Notes under the pieces: generated by a model | What the model saw: the letters and a program-made list of their open reading frames with translations, nothing else | The model's database searches: none | What the model was told of the DNA's origin: nothing | In this document: positions 11,501 to 22,872 of the stretch, in pieces | Numbering within the stretch: the stretch's first letter is position 1 | Layout of the letters: each line of letters opens with the position of its first letter | Program-made: the position numbers and the translations under genes | DNA from: Lumbricus rubellus | Taxonomy: Eukaryota; Annelida; Clitellata; Crassiclitellata; Lumbricidae | Length of the DNA stretch: 64,000 nucleotides | Direction: 5' to 3' | Assembly: GCA_945859605.1 (NCBI GenBank) | Contig: OX243817.1 | Location: 21,096,718 to 21,160,717, forward strand

Positions 11501-13022
11501 GCAAAGGTTAAATATCCCATTGGTTGGGCTCTGCCAGCGGACCTATATGCTGCAAACACAATTAACTAAAATTGAACAAGCCTTTCGAGCATTTGCAACT
11601 GCTTTTGATGAGCAAAAAATTCCATCCAATCACACAGAACTTTGTGATACATTTATAAGAAATGTGGATAGAGGCATGAATACAATCATGCAATAACACT
11701 GCTTACTTATAACTACCAAAGAACAACTACAGAGGATCAAATAGTCGCTTTAGTGCTTGTTCATCGTTAAAGAGATAGGTGTGCCTCTGAGTAGTTTCTT
11801 GAAGGGGCGCTATGTAAATGCTCTGAATGAATGAATGAATGAATGTGATGTGATCCACATGCAAATGCAAAGGTCTTCAATTGAGACACTTACCATACAT
11901 TGCCTAGCCTAAATACGAACATACAACTATCCATGATGCATACATCTTCTTGACAGCAACACAATGTAATTTGAAGTTAGTCAGTTGGACATAAACAAAT
12001 ACTTCACTATATATGCACAGTTGCACACGAATTTCACTCTGTCATTCACAAAGACACGAAACATTTGGGAGATGAATGTTAAATACTATGAGAGTGAAAA
12101 GAAAATCTAAGCAATTTTCAAATGTTAATGTAATGACAAACATGTGGTGAAATCAAGAAAGTTTTGTTACCTTTGTAGTGTGTCGTTTTCAAAACCCATC
12201 ATTTGATTCAGTGCTTCAAGTGCAGCCAAGTGCTTTGCCTTTTTCTTGCTTGAGCCTAACATTTGAGACAGCCCATAAAATTACAATTTTGTGCAATTTT
12301 ATTTTAAACAGAAAGAAACAGAGCAACAAGTGTCATATGTAAAGTAGAATACCTGGAATCCTTCAGCATTGCAATACATACTACATGATCAGAGCTTTTT
12401 AAACCAAGAATTTAGATGCCCTGATGAAGTTCATGTTAAGTGTCTCTAATACATAAAAATGTGATTATAATTGCACAAAATCGAAAGGACAAATTTTGGG
12501 CAAGGTAAAACTTCACATTTCATGTCGTGAGCATAAAAAATTATATCATCATCATCACTAAGAGAAAGTAATCCAAAACAGATGACATGGAAAATTATAA
12601 CTCAAGATTCATTTTATCTGTCCATCAAACTCAGACAAGCCTAGAGGCACAAACATAGCATTCAAAGGAAAATCAACAATGATGTGAGAGTGACAAATTA
12701 TATAGCATGCTACTTGTGACCTTGAATCAAAAAAGACCCTTGCTGCATCTCCAAATAGTTGGGAGACCAAAAAAGAAGCTAGTGAGACAAAGTTGCGAAC
12801 AATTTTGAACTCACTATCACAACACTACAAAACCTCTTCATACGAAAAAGTCAACACACCAGTTCCTCTTCCAACGAATTCTCCGGCTGTAACTCTAACG
12901 CAAAACTCCCGTTGATGTACTGGACCTAAGTCATTCTCGACCTCAAACACTGGAGTCAAGCTCTGCTTCAGACACTGCTCAAACAAGTAGGTGATGGGCG
13001 ATTTTCCCAACAGAGAGGACAT
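8525..13022 (-). CDS. PRKRA: PRKRA/TARBP2-like protein with three dsRNA-binding domains, 6 exons, 299 aa
   Basis: Coding exons in order: 13022-12860, 12255-12171, 11183-11005, 10544-10417, 9911-9707, 8664-8525. The joined length is 900 nt with every intron phase matching and GT-AG ends throughout. The protein starts MSSLLGKSPI directly after an acceptor, so a noncoding first exon upstream is likely. dsRBD1 (about residues 6-75) ends GTGSSKKKAKHLAALEAL; dsRBD2 starts NPVGELQEL and ends GVGKTKKVSKRAAAVAML; both have the KKxxK/AK helix that contacts RNA. dsRBD3 (about 225-295) has CDLLQEL, QCIVQLST and AVCHGSG but lacks the basic helix motif, as in the protein-binding third domain of PRKRA and TARBP2. 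These proteins are known partners of Dicer and of PKR-type kinases in the cytoplasm. Length is near human PRKRA (313 aa). Whether it is the orthologue of PRKRA or TARBP2 is not decidable here; vertebrates split one ancestral gene. Confidence 0.9.
11795..11848 (+). mobile_element. SINE tail fragment
   Basis: GAGTAGTTTCTTGAAGGGGC leads into GCTATGTAAATGCTCTGAAT and GAATGA repeats. This is the 3' tail of the same SINE family seen complete at 25591, here in an intron of the dsRNA-binding gene. Confidence 0.55.
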
Positions 13023-13671
13023 CTGAAACATTTCAATCATGCTCTCACCTGTCAATCTGCATAGCACTAATAATAAGACATAATGTTTTGAACTGAATGA
13101 CCAATCACGACAGGGTAAAATGCACAAATGAGTTGACCGTCTCAAACAGGACAACTTATATGTCCAATTTTATCACCCACAGATACAGGAAATTCAATAA
13201 TGATGTGAGAGTGACACACTTACAATGTATATAGCATGTTAGTTGTGACCTTGAAGAGGCACGAAATAGCCAATCCTGTGCTGAAGTGCCGTTAAACCCA
13301 ATCAATCAATCAACCAAGGCCAAAGACTCTCCACTCCAAAATCATTAACTAACATCTGAGACAAGACTGAGATTCGGGTCTTTGGTCTCTGAAATCAAAC
13401 CTTGGGACTTCAATATGAGAACAAAATGTTTGGTGCCCATACAGAATCTCTTGATTTTTAAAATATTTTGCAATACTTTAACAATTTACAGATTATTATA
13501 TTCTGCTGCAATCATGGCAAAGTTCAGTTTTAACTCAAATTTACCATAATTGCAAAGTTCATTTGTTTTACTACTAATCGCAGAACTTTGCGAAGCAGTT
13601 AACGACTAAATTACTACACAGATCGAGAGAAGACAGGCAAAGAAACTATTAAACAAAATTTTAGACTTATG
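13023..13671. other. Upstream of the dsRNA-binding gene; no exon identified
   Basis: The 5' noncoding exon and promoter should lie here or further right on the minus strand, but I cannot place them. The sequence is AT-rich without an evident element. Confidence 0.3.
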
Positions 13672-13860
13672 GGGCGAGGTCGTGTAGTGGGTATGTTCGC
13701 TGCCTTACAGGCGTAGGGTTGCAAGTTAAAATCCACCTCAGCCGCTTCGTAGGGACCTTGGGCAAGTCCTTCACTCACAATTGCTCAGCGCTTCAGCGTG
13801 AAATCTGATGCAGTGTCCGCGCTGCAATCTCCTCCCTATTTCCCTGCAAAATTAATTTAT
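13672..13860 (+). mobile_element. tRNA-derived SINE, degenerate
   Basis: Head GTCGTGTAGTGGGTATG and body GACCTTGGGCAAGTCCTTCA, GCGCTTCAGCGTGAAATC match the better copy at 25591. The tail after TCCGCGCTGCAATCTCC is lost. Confidence 0.65.
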
Positions 13861-14329
13861 TGTAAATGGATAAATGAAGTGTTGTCACAGTGTAAGACAC
13901 CAGCTCTGATTTGCTTAATTCATTTATTGAAAACATTATCAAAGTTGACTTATGAGTTTGTTTAAAATATGAATCAATACAAAAAAAGTTAACGATAATA
14001 TAAGAGTTTAATCTTCTAACAAGTATCGACGGACGCGTTCAAACGTAAAATGAACACACGTCGCCGATCTGAACAAAAAACCCAAGAATTTCGAAGTGTG
14101 AAACACTGCAATGGAATAAAACTAACAATTCGACAGATGAAATGCTGCACTGTAAATTTTTTTAGGAAAACAAAGATTTTAACATTCTCACGCCTGCTAT
14201 ACAGGCTTAACCTCGAATTTACAATGAAGAACAGTGTTGCCACTGAGGTTTCAAAAAAAACCATAGATTTCCTATAAAAAAAAACACAGAAAAACACAGA
14301 CGTCGCCCGGCCGAAAAGTAAAGAAAATT

Positions 14330-14359
14330 TTATATTTTCGCCGGCAAAAAAATTGATGA

Positions 14360-14394
<35 letters not shown>

Positions 14395-14451
14395 TCATCC
14401 GGTCCGAAAAGTCAAAAAAATTTCTATTTTCGCCGACAAAAAAGTTGATGA

Positions 14452-14487
<36 letters not shown>

Positions 14488-14720
14488 TCATCCGGTCCGA
14501 AAAGTTTAAAAAAAAACCAGAAACCCAGACGAAAACCGAAAAAAACACAGATTTTTCAAAAAAAAACCAGAAACCCAGACGAAAACGGGAAAAAACACAG
14601 ATTTTCCCAAAAAAACACAGAAATCCAGACGAAAACGGAAAAAAACACAGATTTTCCCAAAAAAAACCCAGAAACACAGACGAAAGCAAAAAAACATAGA
14701 TCTATGTGGAAAAACACAGC
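14330..14720. repeat. Poly(T)/poly(A) hairpin repeats
   Basis: Two adjacent copies of a module read GATGACC, a T-run of about 25-30, AGTCATCCGGTCCGAAAAGT. They are followed by four 41-43 bp repeats of the type CAGACGAAAACGG...AAAACACAGATTTT. The GATGAC/GTCATC stem is also found inside MITEs near 3930, 27620 and 34220. Confidence 0.6.
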
Positions 14721-14784
14721 TGTGGCATCACTGATGAAGAACCATAGATTTATAAATTACTAGATCCGTGCCTGTGCAATTTTA

Positions 14785-15110
14785 TGCTATCATTCATTGA
14801 AGAATTTATATAGCGCTTCTCAAATGGAGACTACTCAGAAGCGCTCCCGACTCTAGAACGGCAATAAAGAGCAGTTTTGAGTTTAATAGGAAAAATTTTT
14901 TCAGTAATAACCCCAGAAAGTAGACGTAGCTCATGTGGGAACCCATTCCAGACAACTGGGCCGATCACAGAAAGGGATCTAGGCCTATTCTGCATCGCTG
15001 CAGTTCATGCAAATGGGACCAAGAGCATTCCTTTCTGTGCAGAAGGGAGGGGCGGTGGCCTTGGGTACTCGTGGACCAGTGTCGTGGAGCAAATGAGCTC
15101 TCGCAAGTAA
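14785..15110 (-). pseudogene. 3' end of a CR1/L2-like LINE
   Basis: On the minus strand, from about 14995 down, a frame reads RPRSLSVIGPVVWNGFPHEL and ends LKTALYCRSRVGSASE before a stop. GPVVWN...LKTxL is the usual C-terminus of the non-LTR retrotransposon polymerase. The 3' tail (GAAGCGCTATATAAATTCTT then CAATGAATGA) is nearly the tail of the local SINE family. The rest of the polymerase is absent or out of frame. Confidence 0.6.
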
Positions 15111-15190
15111 TCGATCAGAGGCAATTCCAAGATGACATTGCCTAACTAGAGAAGCGATCCTAAATTCGTTGTAATTATCTATCATAGTTA

Positions 15191-15835
15191 GACCTATAGG
15201 GCCTATATGTGACCGGCCGGAGATTGTTTCGACTTTTGGAGCTGGCCAAAGTCTTGTTCTTTAGAACTTAGAAGCAGACTTGGCCACATGAGCTTTTTGA
15301 GGAAACACGTACGTGTAGGCCTACATAGGGCCTATAAAGAGTGAGTAAAGACTCATTGCACAACTGACTGCGACTTCGGCCTAATATTTAACCACTCGTT
15401 TAAATCTCGTGAACTACCAGAAGAAAATGTGCATGAAAGTTCTGACCACATTGGTATCACAGCATCTGTACCGTAGGACTGTGTGTATCTTCTAGGCTAC
15501 TGTCAATTGCCAAGCGACAAGCGTTAAGCTATGTCTGAGAGCGTCGCCATTGTAAGTCGTAGTCCGAACGATCGATAGAAAATCTTTCCAAAGTGGAGAA
15601 GTTGATTTTTTGGGTTCAAGTAGGCTACACCTATCATGTAGCAGAAGACAACTATTATAGAGATTAACCCAAGCAGAAAAATTAAAATTTTAATTAAGTA
15701 ATCTAATCCACTTTGAACCGCGAGCGATAGGCCTAATAGCCTAATAGGTGAAATCTCGTATTCAACGTTGGCTATGGTAGGCCTATACGGTATATTCGTC
15801 TTAATTGTATTACAACAACAACGGATCACAATCTC
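15191..15835. other. 3' flank of BTB gene A
   Basis: Includes 15410-15490, which matches 22771-22840 downstream of gene B (both contain GTGAACYACCAGAA), so it belongs to the duplicated block. No other gene is seen. Confidence 0.45.
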
Positions 15836-17683
15836 TTAATTTTCGTCGTCTTCTCTGAACGCCGATTCAACGTATGACTTCGGCAGCATCACGTGACCCA
15901 TTATCTCGGAGACAACGTAGGGCGGCTGCTGCGTCATCTTGAATCGACATTTCTCGTTGTCGAACATCGCAAAGATATCGCACCCGATGGCCGACGAAGT
16001 GACGAAATAGACTCTGGAGGGGTAACACTCCTTCGATCTGTAGATGCGCTGAATGAATCCCGGACGTGTGACCCCCATGGGAAGCGTCGTCCACTTGGCC
16101 TGCGCCATATCAAACTGAACTCGGGTGTGGCCAAGCTCGTCTTTGAGCGAGATCAGTCCCGGTGCGATGGTGTAGCCGCCGCAGAACTTGAACTCCTCGT
16201 CCGTGCCGAAGAGACTGGAAATCTCCACCTGCGACAGCTGGTTCCATGAATGGCCACCGCTGTCGCTGTCAGTCTGAACGGCGTCCAGGCGGTAGATGGA
16301 CAGACGGCGTCGCGAGATGTAGGAGTAATCGTACCCCGCGGAGAAGTTCCGAAGAAGGTACAGTTCGCCACCATCAGGCATTGGCAGCAAGTGGGTGGTA
16401 TCGTTTGACGATCCTGGGAACCCCATGCAGCAGTAGTCCACCCATCGCAGGTTTTCGGCCACATAGCGCTCGACCCTACCCATGCGATCGATGGCCAGGA
16501 GACAGTCGGGTCCAGCCGAGACGAGCGTGGTCTCACCGGTGACGAGATGTGGCGATGGAAGGGCGAACCAGGCGCCCGTCTTGAGATTCAGCCGGTTGAA
16601 GTACTTTTTCTCCTTCTCCCGATACTGATATCGGTTCGGGCTCTCCATCCGTGAACTCAGCGTGTAGAGGAATCCGTCGTGAGTGACCGTAGCCTCGAGT
16701 CCCGACCACGGGTCTTCCGCTTCCTTCTCATCTTCACGCGTCTGCTTCAGGACCTTCCAGGCATCGTCCTTGACCATGTACAGCATCACCCAGGGATCGT
16801 AGCCCGCCGACGATGTTCGGCAGAGGATGACCTCCACGACGTCAGACTTTTGTCTCAGGCTTCGTCCAACCATAATGCCTAGCACCTTCCACAGGAGCTG
16901 TGGTCGTGCACGCAGCCAGTCAAGCGTGTCGGCGTTCGAAAGAACGTGACGCTCGATCACCTTCGGCGGTAAGTACTCGAACTCGACGCAGTCCAGTAGG
17001 TCACGAGCCTTCTCCTTCTCGACGGGATTCCTTTCCGCTCGATTGGCAACCACATGCTGGATGAGTTTCAGGCTGTCCTCCTCTCGGACGTAATTCGTCT
17101 TATTATCACTCAGTAACTGTCGTAGCATTTCCACATGGAGCTTGACTGTATCACTACGCCGTAGAAGATTCGACATCCGCGGGAGAATGTATTCCTGGAT
17201 GCTTTTGGAAAGCGTTAATCCGAGTGGATGGAGTTCCGAGAGGACCTTGAACTTGAGACAGTTAGCATCGTCCAAGTTCTCAACCATAAATTTCTCGCAG
17301 AGCTCTAGAATCTTCGGAATTCCAAGATAGTCGGCCAGTTGCACGATCTCCCCTACTGTTTCCTCGCTGATGTCTATGACTCCCGTGTACATGAACGTAA
17401 TGGCACAATCGATGACGTCACGTGATGACCCCGGGATGACAGCCTCAATGATCTCAGCACCTGTCAGATCGAATCGGAAGAGACCACTGAAGTAGTCGCT
17501 ACAGGCCGCCAGGATGCAGCGGTGCGCATGGATTGGTGACGTCAGTGGAGTCGAGGAGCGCACGATGACGTCACACGTAGCTACGTCACTTCTCTGTTGG
17601 TTGAGGTTGCAAAGGACATCGCGCGGCTGAAGCGCTTCGCTGAACGTTATTGTCGTTTCTGACATCCTCTTCGATGACGACAT
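15836..17683 (-). CDS. BTB-BACK-Kelch-like protein A, 615 aa, intronless coding region
   Basis: A single open frame from ATG at 17683. Residues 30-135 are a BTB domain (HAHRCILAACSDYFSGLFR, FMYTGVIDISEETVGEIVQL), 140-245 a BACK-like helical region (VIERHVLSNADTLDWLRARP follows), and about 290-600 a divergent beta-propeller with strand-like segments such as GFLYTLSSR, LLAIDRMGRVERY and CGGYTIAPGLISL. The double-glycine of classical Kelch repeats is mostly missing, so the blades are degenerate. Proteins of this type are usually substrate adaptors of CUL3 ubiquitin ligases; that role is inferred here. A tandem paralogue of the same strand and layout lies at 22873-24768, with homologous flanks on both sides. 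A segment ending at 19544 looks like its upstream noncoding exon. Substrate unknown. Confidence 0.85.
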   Translation of the reverse strand: MSSSKRMSETTITFSEALQPRDVLCNLNQQRSDVATCDVIVRSSTPLTSPIHAHRCILAACSDYFSGLFRFDLTGAEIIEAVIPGSSRDVIDCAITFMYTGVIDISEETVGEIVQLADYLGIPKILELCEKFMVENLDDANCLKFKVLSELHPLGLTLSKSIQEYILPRMSNLLRRSDTVKLHVEMLRQLLSDNKTNYVREEDSLKLIQHVVANRAERNPVEKEKARDLLDCVEFEYLPPKVIERHVLSNADTLDWLRARPQLLWKVLGIMVGRSLRQKSDVVEVILCRTSSAGYDPWVMLYMVKDDAWKVLKQTREDEKEAEDPWSGLEATVTHDGFLYTLSSRMESPNRYQYREKEKKYFNRLNLKTGAWFALPSPHLVTGETTLVSAGPDCLLAIDRMGRVERYVAENLRWVDYCCMGFPGSSNDTTHLLPMPDGGELYLLRNFSAGYDYSYISRRRLSIYRLDAVQTDSDSGGHSWNQLSQVEISSLFGTDEEFKFCGGYTIAPGLISLKDELGHTRVQFDMAQAKWTTLPMGVTRPGFIQRIYRSKECYPSRVYFVTSSAIGCDIFAMFDNEKCRFKMTQQPPYVVSEIMGHVMLPKSYVESAFREDDEN

Positions 17684-18083
17684 CTCCTCCGCCGCCTCTG
17701 AATCTGACTGGCAGAATCGTCGCCGCCGCCATCTTCTCCTCTGTCACAACGATGATCGAAATTTGTGAGGTCATACCCGAGGGCTAGCGTAAGCTTATCC
17801 TAATTTGCAAGCCCTTCCCTGGAGCACAAGGAATCTAAGCTTAGAAGATGCTTTTGGCGTCACTGGCGTACAGTTGACTTTCTACCTCGAAAGAAGTGGA
17901 AAATTTTCACTTCACTTATGGCAGGCTCTAGTGAAAATGGCGCCCCAGGCAAAGAATACATTTTGTGCGCCTTAGTCAAAGAATGCATTTTGAGCACCAG
18001 GCAAAGCATACAATTGGCGCCAACCACGCTCCACGAGCCACCCCACATCACAACACAATTTTAAACTGCTGCTGCTGCTTCTA
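17684..18083. other. 5' flank of BTB gene A
   Basis: The first 120 bp upstream of the ATG (CTGTCACAACGATG, AATTTGTGAGGTCATACCCG) resemble the flank of gene B at about 24850-24900. No element is recognised beyond that. Confidence 0.4.
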
Positions 18084-19407
18084 CGGTACGGGTATAGAAG
18101 TATACATGTGCTCAGAACGTCAAATTTGTCTTACTTACCTATGCACATGAACGTAAGGATTCAAACGCGCCTATATTCCCAATGTTCTAGAATGATCCTG
18201 TGATTTTTTTATAATTTTTCGAAAATGTACAGAAATACATGGGAATTTCGTATTTAACTTCGGTCTCGCCATATAAACACACACATTCCAATGACGTCAC
18301 GAGCGATCACGATATTTAAGAATTTTTGTAGCGCAGTCACTAATTATCGACCCAAATTAGAAAATTGTTGATCGCGCTCCAAACATTCTTATAATAATAT
18401 AGTGCTCGTGACGCCATTGGAACGTGTGTACACAGCATGATTGAACGTTCATTGCAGTGAAATTTGAATTTAAATACGAAATTCCCATGTATTTATGTAC
18501 ATTTTCGAAAAATTATAAAAAAATCACAGGATCATTCTAGAACATTGGGAATAGGCGCGTTTCAATCCTTACGTTCATATGCATAGGTAAGTAAGACAAA
18601 TTTTACGTTCTGAGCATGGGCGTCCGCAGCGGGGCGCAAGGGGGCGCAAGTGCGCCCCCCTGGATTTTTCGCATAGTTGCACATAAATTTAGATTATTTG
18701 GTTGTGATTGTTACAACGCGATTTTCAATGTGATTAGCGATTCGTTCCATAGTTCGAGGGTACGTATGGTACGTATTATATTCTTTGAAAGGTACGTACG
18801 TATTTTAACGTACCTTATTAAAGGGTACGTAAAAGGTACGGTACAACACTTAACCGTGGCACATGCTATAAGTCATGGATTATTGATTATTCATGCCATG
18901 TCATGGTGTAACATAGCCTACTCATTTAGGCTACAAGTATTAGAGCCTTAAAATGTTATATAATCACAAAAATCACCTCAGGCCGTTCATGATAACGTAA
19001 ATACGCTGGTGACGTCACTTTGTTTGCATGTGCCAATAAGTGAGTAATTTAATATCGGTGAAGCGTCAAAACACTTACATATAATAATACTCAGAAATAA
19101 AATACGCGTGTGGTACGCGTATTTTATTATTTGAAAGGTACGCACGTATTATACGCGTACCTTATATAAGGTACGCGTACGCATCGAACTATGATTCGTT
19201 CTATACAAGTTGAACTTATAGGCTACATCTTTCTTTGGGCGCATAGGTAGGCTATAGGATTCTCTCGTGGTAATATGGAGATTAAAACTGTCACCCATTA
19301 AATTTAGACCATGTGAAATTTTTTTAAAGTTTGCGCCCCCCTAGAAAAATTCCTGCGGACGCCCATGGTTCTGAGCACATGTATAGGCTACTTCTATACC
19401 CGTACCG
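18084..19407. mobile_element. Foldback (long inverted repeat) element split by a hAT MITE
   Basis: The left arm from CGGTACGGGTATAGAAGTA (18084) through about 18260 is mirrored by a right arm at about 18470-18614 continued at 19376-19407 (ending CTTCTATACCCGTACCG). Shared internal words include ATCCTGTGATTTTTTTATAA and its complement. Without the nested 761 bp, the original element would be about 560 bp. It has no coding capacity and no clear target duplication. Confidence 0.65.
18615..19367. mobile_element. hAT-like MITE nested in the foldback element
   Basis: Terminal inverted repeats are CATGGGCGTCCGCAG and CTGCGGACGCCCATG. An 8-bp duplication GTTCTGAG lies at 18607-18614 and 19368-19375. 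8-bp duplications are the hAT signature. The internal ACGTACGTA-rich words give no transposase. Confidence 0.75.
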
Positions 19408-19543
19408 CCTAACCCAAATATAAGGTCGTGGTGGGTGCTAGGTTCGGGCGGAGTGAAAGGTGACGAATGTGTGCAACTAGTAAGATTTATATGATGAATT
19501 TATACATCGCGGTGAATCGCTGTTAATTTTATGCCATTCATAC

Positions 19544-19640
19544 CTTAGTCTGTTTGGGCCGGCAACACCGTCGAGGCATCTGGAAAATAATATCGACGTG
19601 AAATAGAAAGGACTCTCCTCTTTCGAACCGTTCAACGATC
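19544..19640 (-). other. Putative 5' noncoding exon of BTB gene A
   Basis: Minus-strand sequence ends in a donor AAG|GTATGAAT at 19544/19543. The same donor and surroundings recur at 25969 upstream of gene B, in the same relative position. Conservation of this donor between copies is the only evidence; the upper limit is a guess. Confidence 0.35.
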
Positions 19641-19649
19641 TACCGATTT

Positions 19650-21059
19650 AAGGTTTATGGGAATAATATCCTACTACGTCACGGCGCATTGCAACCCGGA
19701 CAGTCTTCACGTCAATTGTTTCCATGACAACCGTAAAAGTATATTAATTGCCTGAGTTATAAGCAGTGTAAGGTACTACGTTGTCGTGAAGAATATTTTG
19801 GTGTGCGAAGTCGATATTTTCGTAGAGATTCGGCCTATTTCGCATGATGCGTTCTTTCTGTATGAATATTTGCATGACGTCACCACAATACATAAGACTT
19901 AGTTGGTACCGGTAATAACAAACTGGTACCAATAATTTACGGCAGAATGGGAAAAGAAGAAAAATTTTACCTTTAGGTCTCCGTGCTGGAACTTCTATGG
20001 CTCTTACTCTATATCAATTGCTCCAATTCGACCTTCTGTTTGGAATGCGCTATCTCCTTCTGCTCACTACGTAGGCTACGTTTCTTATGGCAGTGTAGTC
20101 CCTCTTCAATCATTCGCTCTTCCTAAAACCTGCTTCTTCTCAAGGCGACCTTGCACCCTGAATGATTCAGACACCAAGAGGCGCTCTACAAATGCTCATC
20201 TTCCATACGGTACAGTACAATATAATACAATACGATACGACACAATACAATTGCAATAGGTTACAATGCAATAATAATTTATTAATAAATTATAACAGCA
20301 AAGATGATCAGTCGATCATGCTAAGTGGATAAATGGCTGAGCACCTTCATTTACATATTTGCCATCAATTTAGGTGTATACGAATCTGAGTGCATTCACA
20401 CGGCAACTCTTTTGCACCTGAGCATGCCGTTGGCACTTGCTCATCGATTCTGACGAATAGTAGGACTACGGAGAAGAATTCAATGAGTAGGGCTACTATT
20501 ATTGCACAGAAAAGCACAACCCGTGATTGTCTAGTTGAGCTCAACAATGGACTTGATAACTATTAATGGATTTCATTTATTCACAGAATCATGAAAGTAT
20601 TACCGGTACAAAAAAGTACAGTACAAAAGTAAGCTTAGTCCTATTAGCACACAACCAACCATCCGCACTCCCGTTTTTACATCTGAGCAGATTGAACACC
20701 ACATCGTCGTAGCATAAGGTTTAAATGGCATCTTTTTTCGAATTATGGACATGGGTCTGCCCCAGTACCCGGCAGATATTAATAAATTTCCTATGATCAT
20801 AAATAACTAGCTGGGGTACCCGGCGTTGCTCGGGAAATTTAGATTTTTCGTCCTCAACACTTTGTTTGGAAGGTCTTCCACAATTCTGCTTGTTAAGCTC
20901 ATGGACAGACAATTTAGTGAGAAAAACGTTTTTAATAAGAATGCTTTATGATGCCTAATTTTATGTAAACCCAAGTGCGGTTATGCAGTTGGATTAATAA
21001 AGAATATACTTACTTACTTTATGTCTGCATGGGGCCCCACTTCTCCTAGTATATAATTC
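19650..21059. other. Intergenic between the BTB genes
   Basis: 19650-19930 and about 20020-20070 match 26080-26370 and 27209-27250 upstream of gene B, so this is duplicated promoter-side DNA. A fragment ACCCGGCGTTGCTCGGG at about 20815-20840 resembles a widespread retroelement end. No gene is seen. Confidence 0.4.
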
Positions 21060-22060
21060 GGAATTGCAGCTTTCTCGATCTTATTCAAAGCACACTTTGC
21101 GCGGCCAGAAATTTCTGAGCTGCTCCTCAAAAACAGTGTGCTTTTGGTATCCAGTCCCAGTAATCACGATTTTGTGGCGGCGCTTTAAAAGTCACGCCAA
21201 GCCTCCAAAATCACTCGAAAACCGTTAATCGTTCGAATTACATAGCATTGAAATCACTCAGGATTGCAGCATTCTCGATTTTATTCAAGGCACACTATGC
21301 GCTGAAAGAAAGTTTATGAGCTGCTCCTTAAAAACAGTGTGCTCTTGGGTATCCAGTCCAAGTAATCAAGATTTTGTGGCGGCGCTTAAAAGTCACGCCA
21401 AGCTTCCAAAATCACTCGAAAACAATCCATTGCTCGAATTACATAGAATTAAAATCAGTCAGGATTGCTGCATTCTCCATCTTATTCAAGGCACACTTTG
21501 CACGGCCACAAAATTTCTGAACTGCTCCTCAAAAACAGTGTGCACTTGGGTATCCAGTCCCTGTAATCACGATTTTGTGGCGGCGCTTAAAAGTCACGCC
21601 AAGCTTCCAAAATCACTCGAAAACAATCCATTGCTCGAATTACATAGCATTAAAATCAGTCAGGATTGCTGCATTCTCCATCTTATTCAAGGCACACTTT
21701 GCACGGCCACAAAATTTCTGAGCTGCTCCTTACAAACAGTGTGCTCTTGGGTATCCAGTCCCAGTAATCACGATGTTGTGGCGGCGCTTTGAAAGTCACG
21801 CGAAGCTTCCAAAATCACTCAAAAGGCGTCCATTGTTCGAATTACGTACCGTAGTATTGAAATCATTCAGGATTGCAGCATTCTCGATCTTATTCAATGC
21901 TCGCTTTGCGCGGCCAGAAAATTTCTGAGCTGCTCCTCGAAAACAGTGTGCTCTTGGGTATCCAGTCCGAATAATCATGATTTTGTGGCGGCGCTTAAAA
22001 GTCACGCCAAGCTTCCAAACTCACTCGAAAACCGTTCATCGTTTGAATTACATAGCATTA
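21060..22060. repeat. Satellite-like tandem array, about five copies of 201 bp
   Basis: CAGTGTGC starts recur at 21134, 21335, 21536, 21737 and 21944 (spacings 201, 201, 201, 207). Each unit contains TGAGCTGCTCCT, GTATCCAGTCC, GATTTTGTGGCGGCGCTT and TCACTCGAAAA. Because 201 is a multiple of three, frames stay open across units; the 158-residue frame at 21316-21792 is such a by-product. Confidence 0.8.
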
Positions 22061-22872
22061 AAAGCATTCTCCAATCTCCATGGCAGAGTGCAATCAGTGA
22101 CTGAGTTAAATGCCTGTCTGCACGTCATTTCCCCCGTATAGGCCTACTACGCACAGATAAGATAAGGTGGTTAAACGCTGTATACCCGCGTGTAGCTTCG
22201 ATTACAGCCCTGCTTATTACATGTGACTCGTCTGATAATCAACATTTAGCTCTTATGAGTACTGAGTAGTTAGTCCCTTGCGTGGATTCTTTGATGGATT
22301 TTCCTTGTGTCGCTTGGCGTATTGATTCATTCTAATAATCAAGTCGCTTTTCTTTCTCTAATGTAGCAGTGCCCCCACTCCTAGCGTCCTTACGTTTCTC
22401 AGCCTTATTATAGTTTCCAGATGAAATAGAGATAAAAAAGTCAAGAGAAAAGATCGGGATGAAGACAGAGGCTACTATGGACTGCAACCTGAAGTTAATT
22501 GACCATGCAGAAGTGGAAGATTAAACAGACGGGCCCACAAGATTATAGGATTCCCACTCGATTTGCTGGTGAACTTAACTTCCCCAATAGCTTACCAAAG
22601 AACGAAGCCCCTTCTATCAAACACCGACCGACACGCAACCAGTTCTACGGCTAAACGCTCGTATACCCTATTTATTCATATCTAGCAAGAAAGAATATCA
22701 ACGATTTGGCGACATAGATTTCTTAACATCTAAGGATTCACTGCACTTTATTCCTGTGTTTGATTGTCGTGAACCACCAGAAAGAAATTTTGCGTAAGAG
22801 TTCTAGCCATTTCAGTATCGTATAGTATGTGCTGTTGCCAGGTATTACTTCTGAGAGAGAGTTGACAGCCTG
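22061..22872. other. 3' flank of BTB gene B
   Basis: No gene seen. 22771-22840 is homologous to the 3' flank of gene A. Confidence 0.4.

Noticed and set aside
21316..21792. 158-residue protein gene
   Set aside because: Frame created by the 201-bp tandem unit; no domain or start context.
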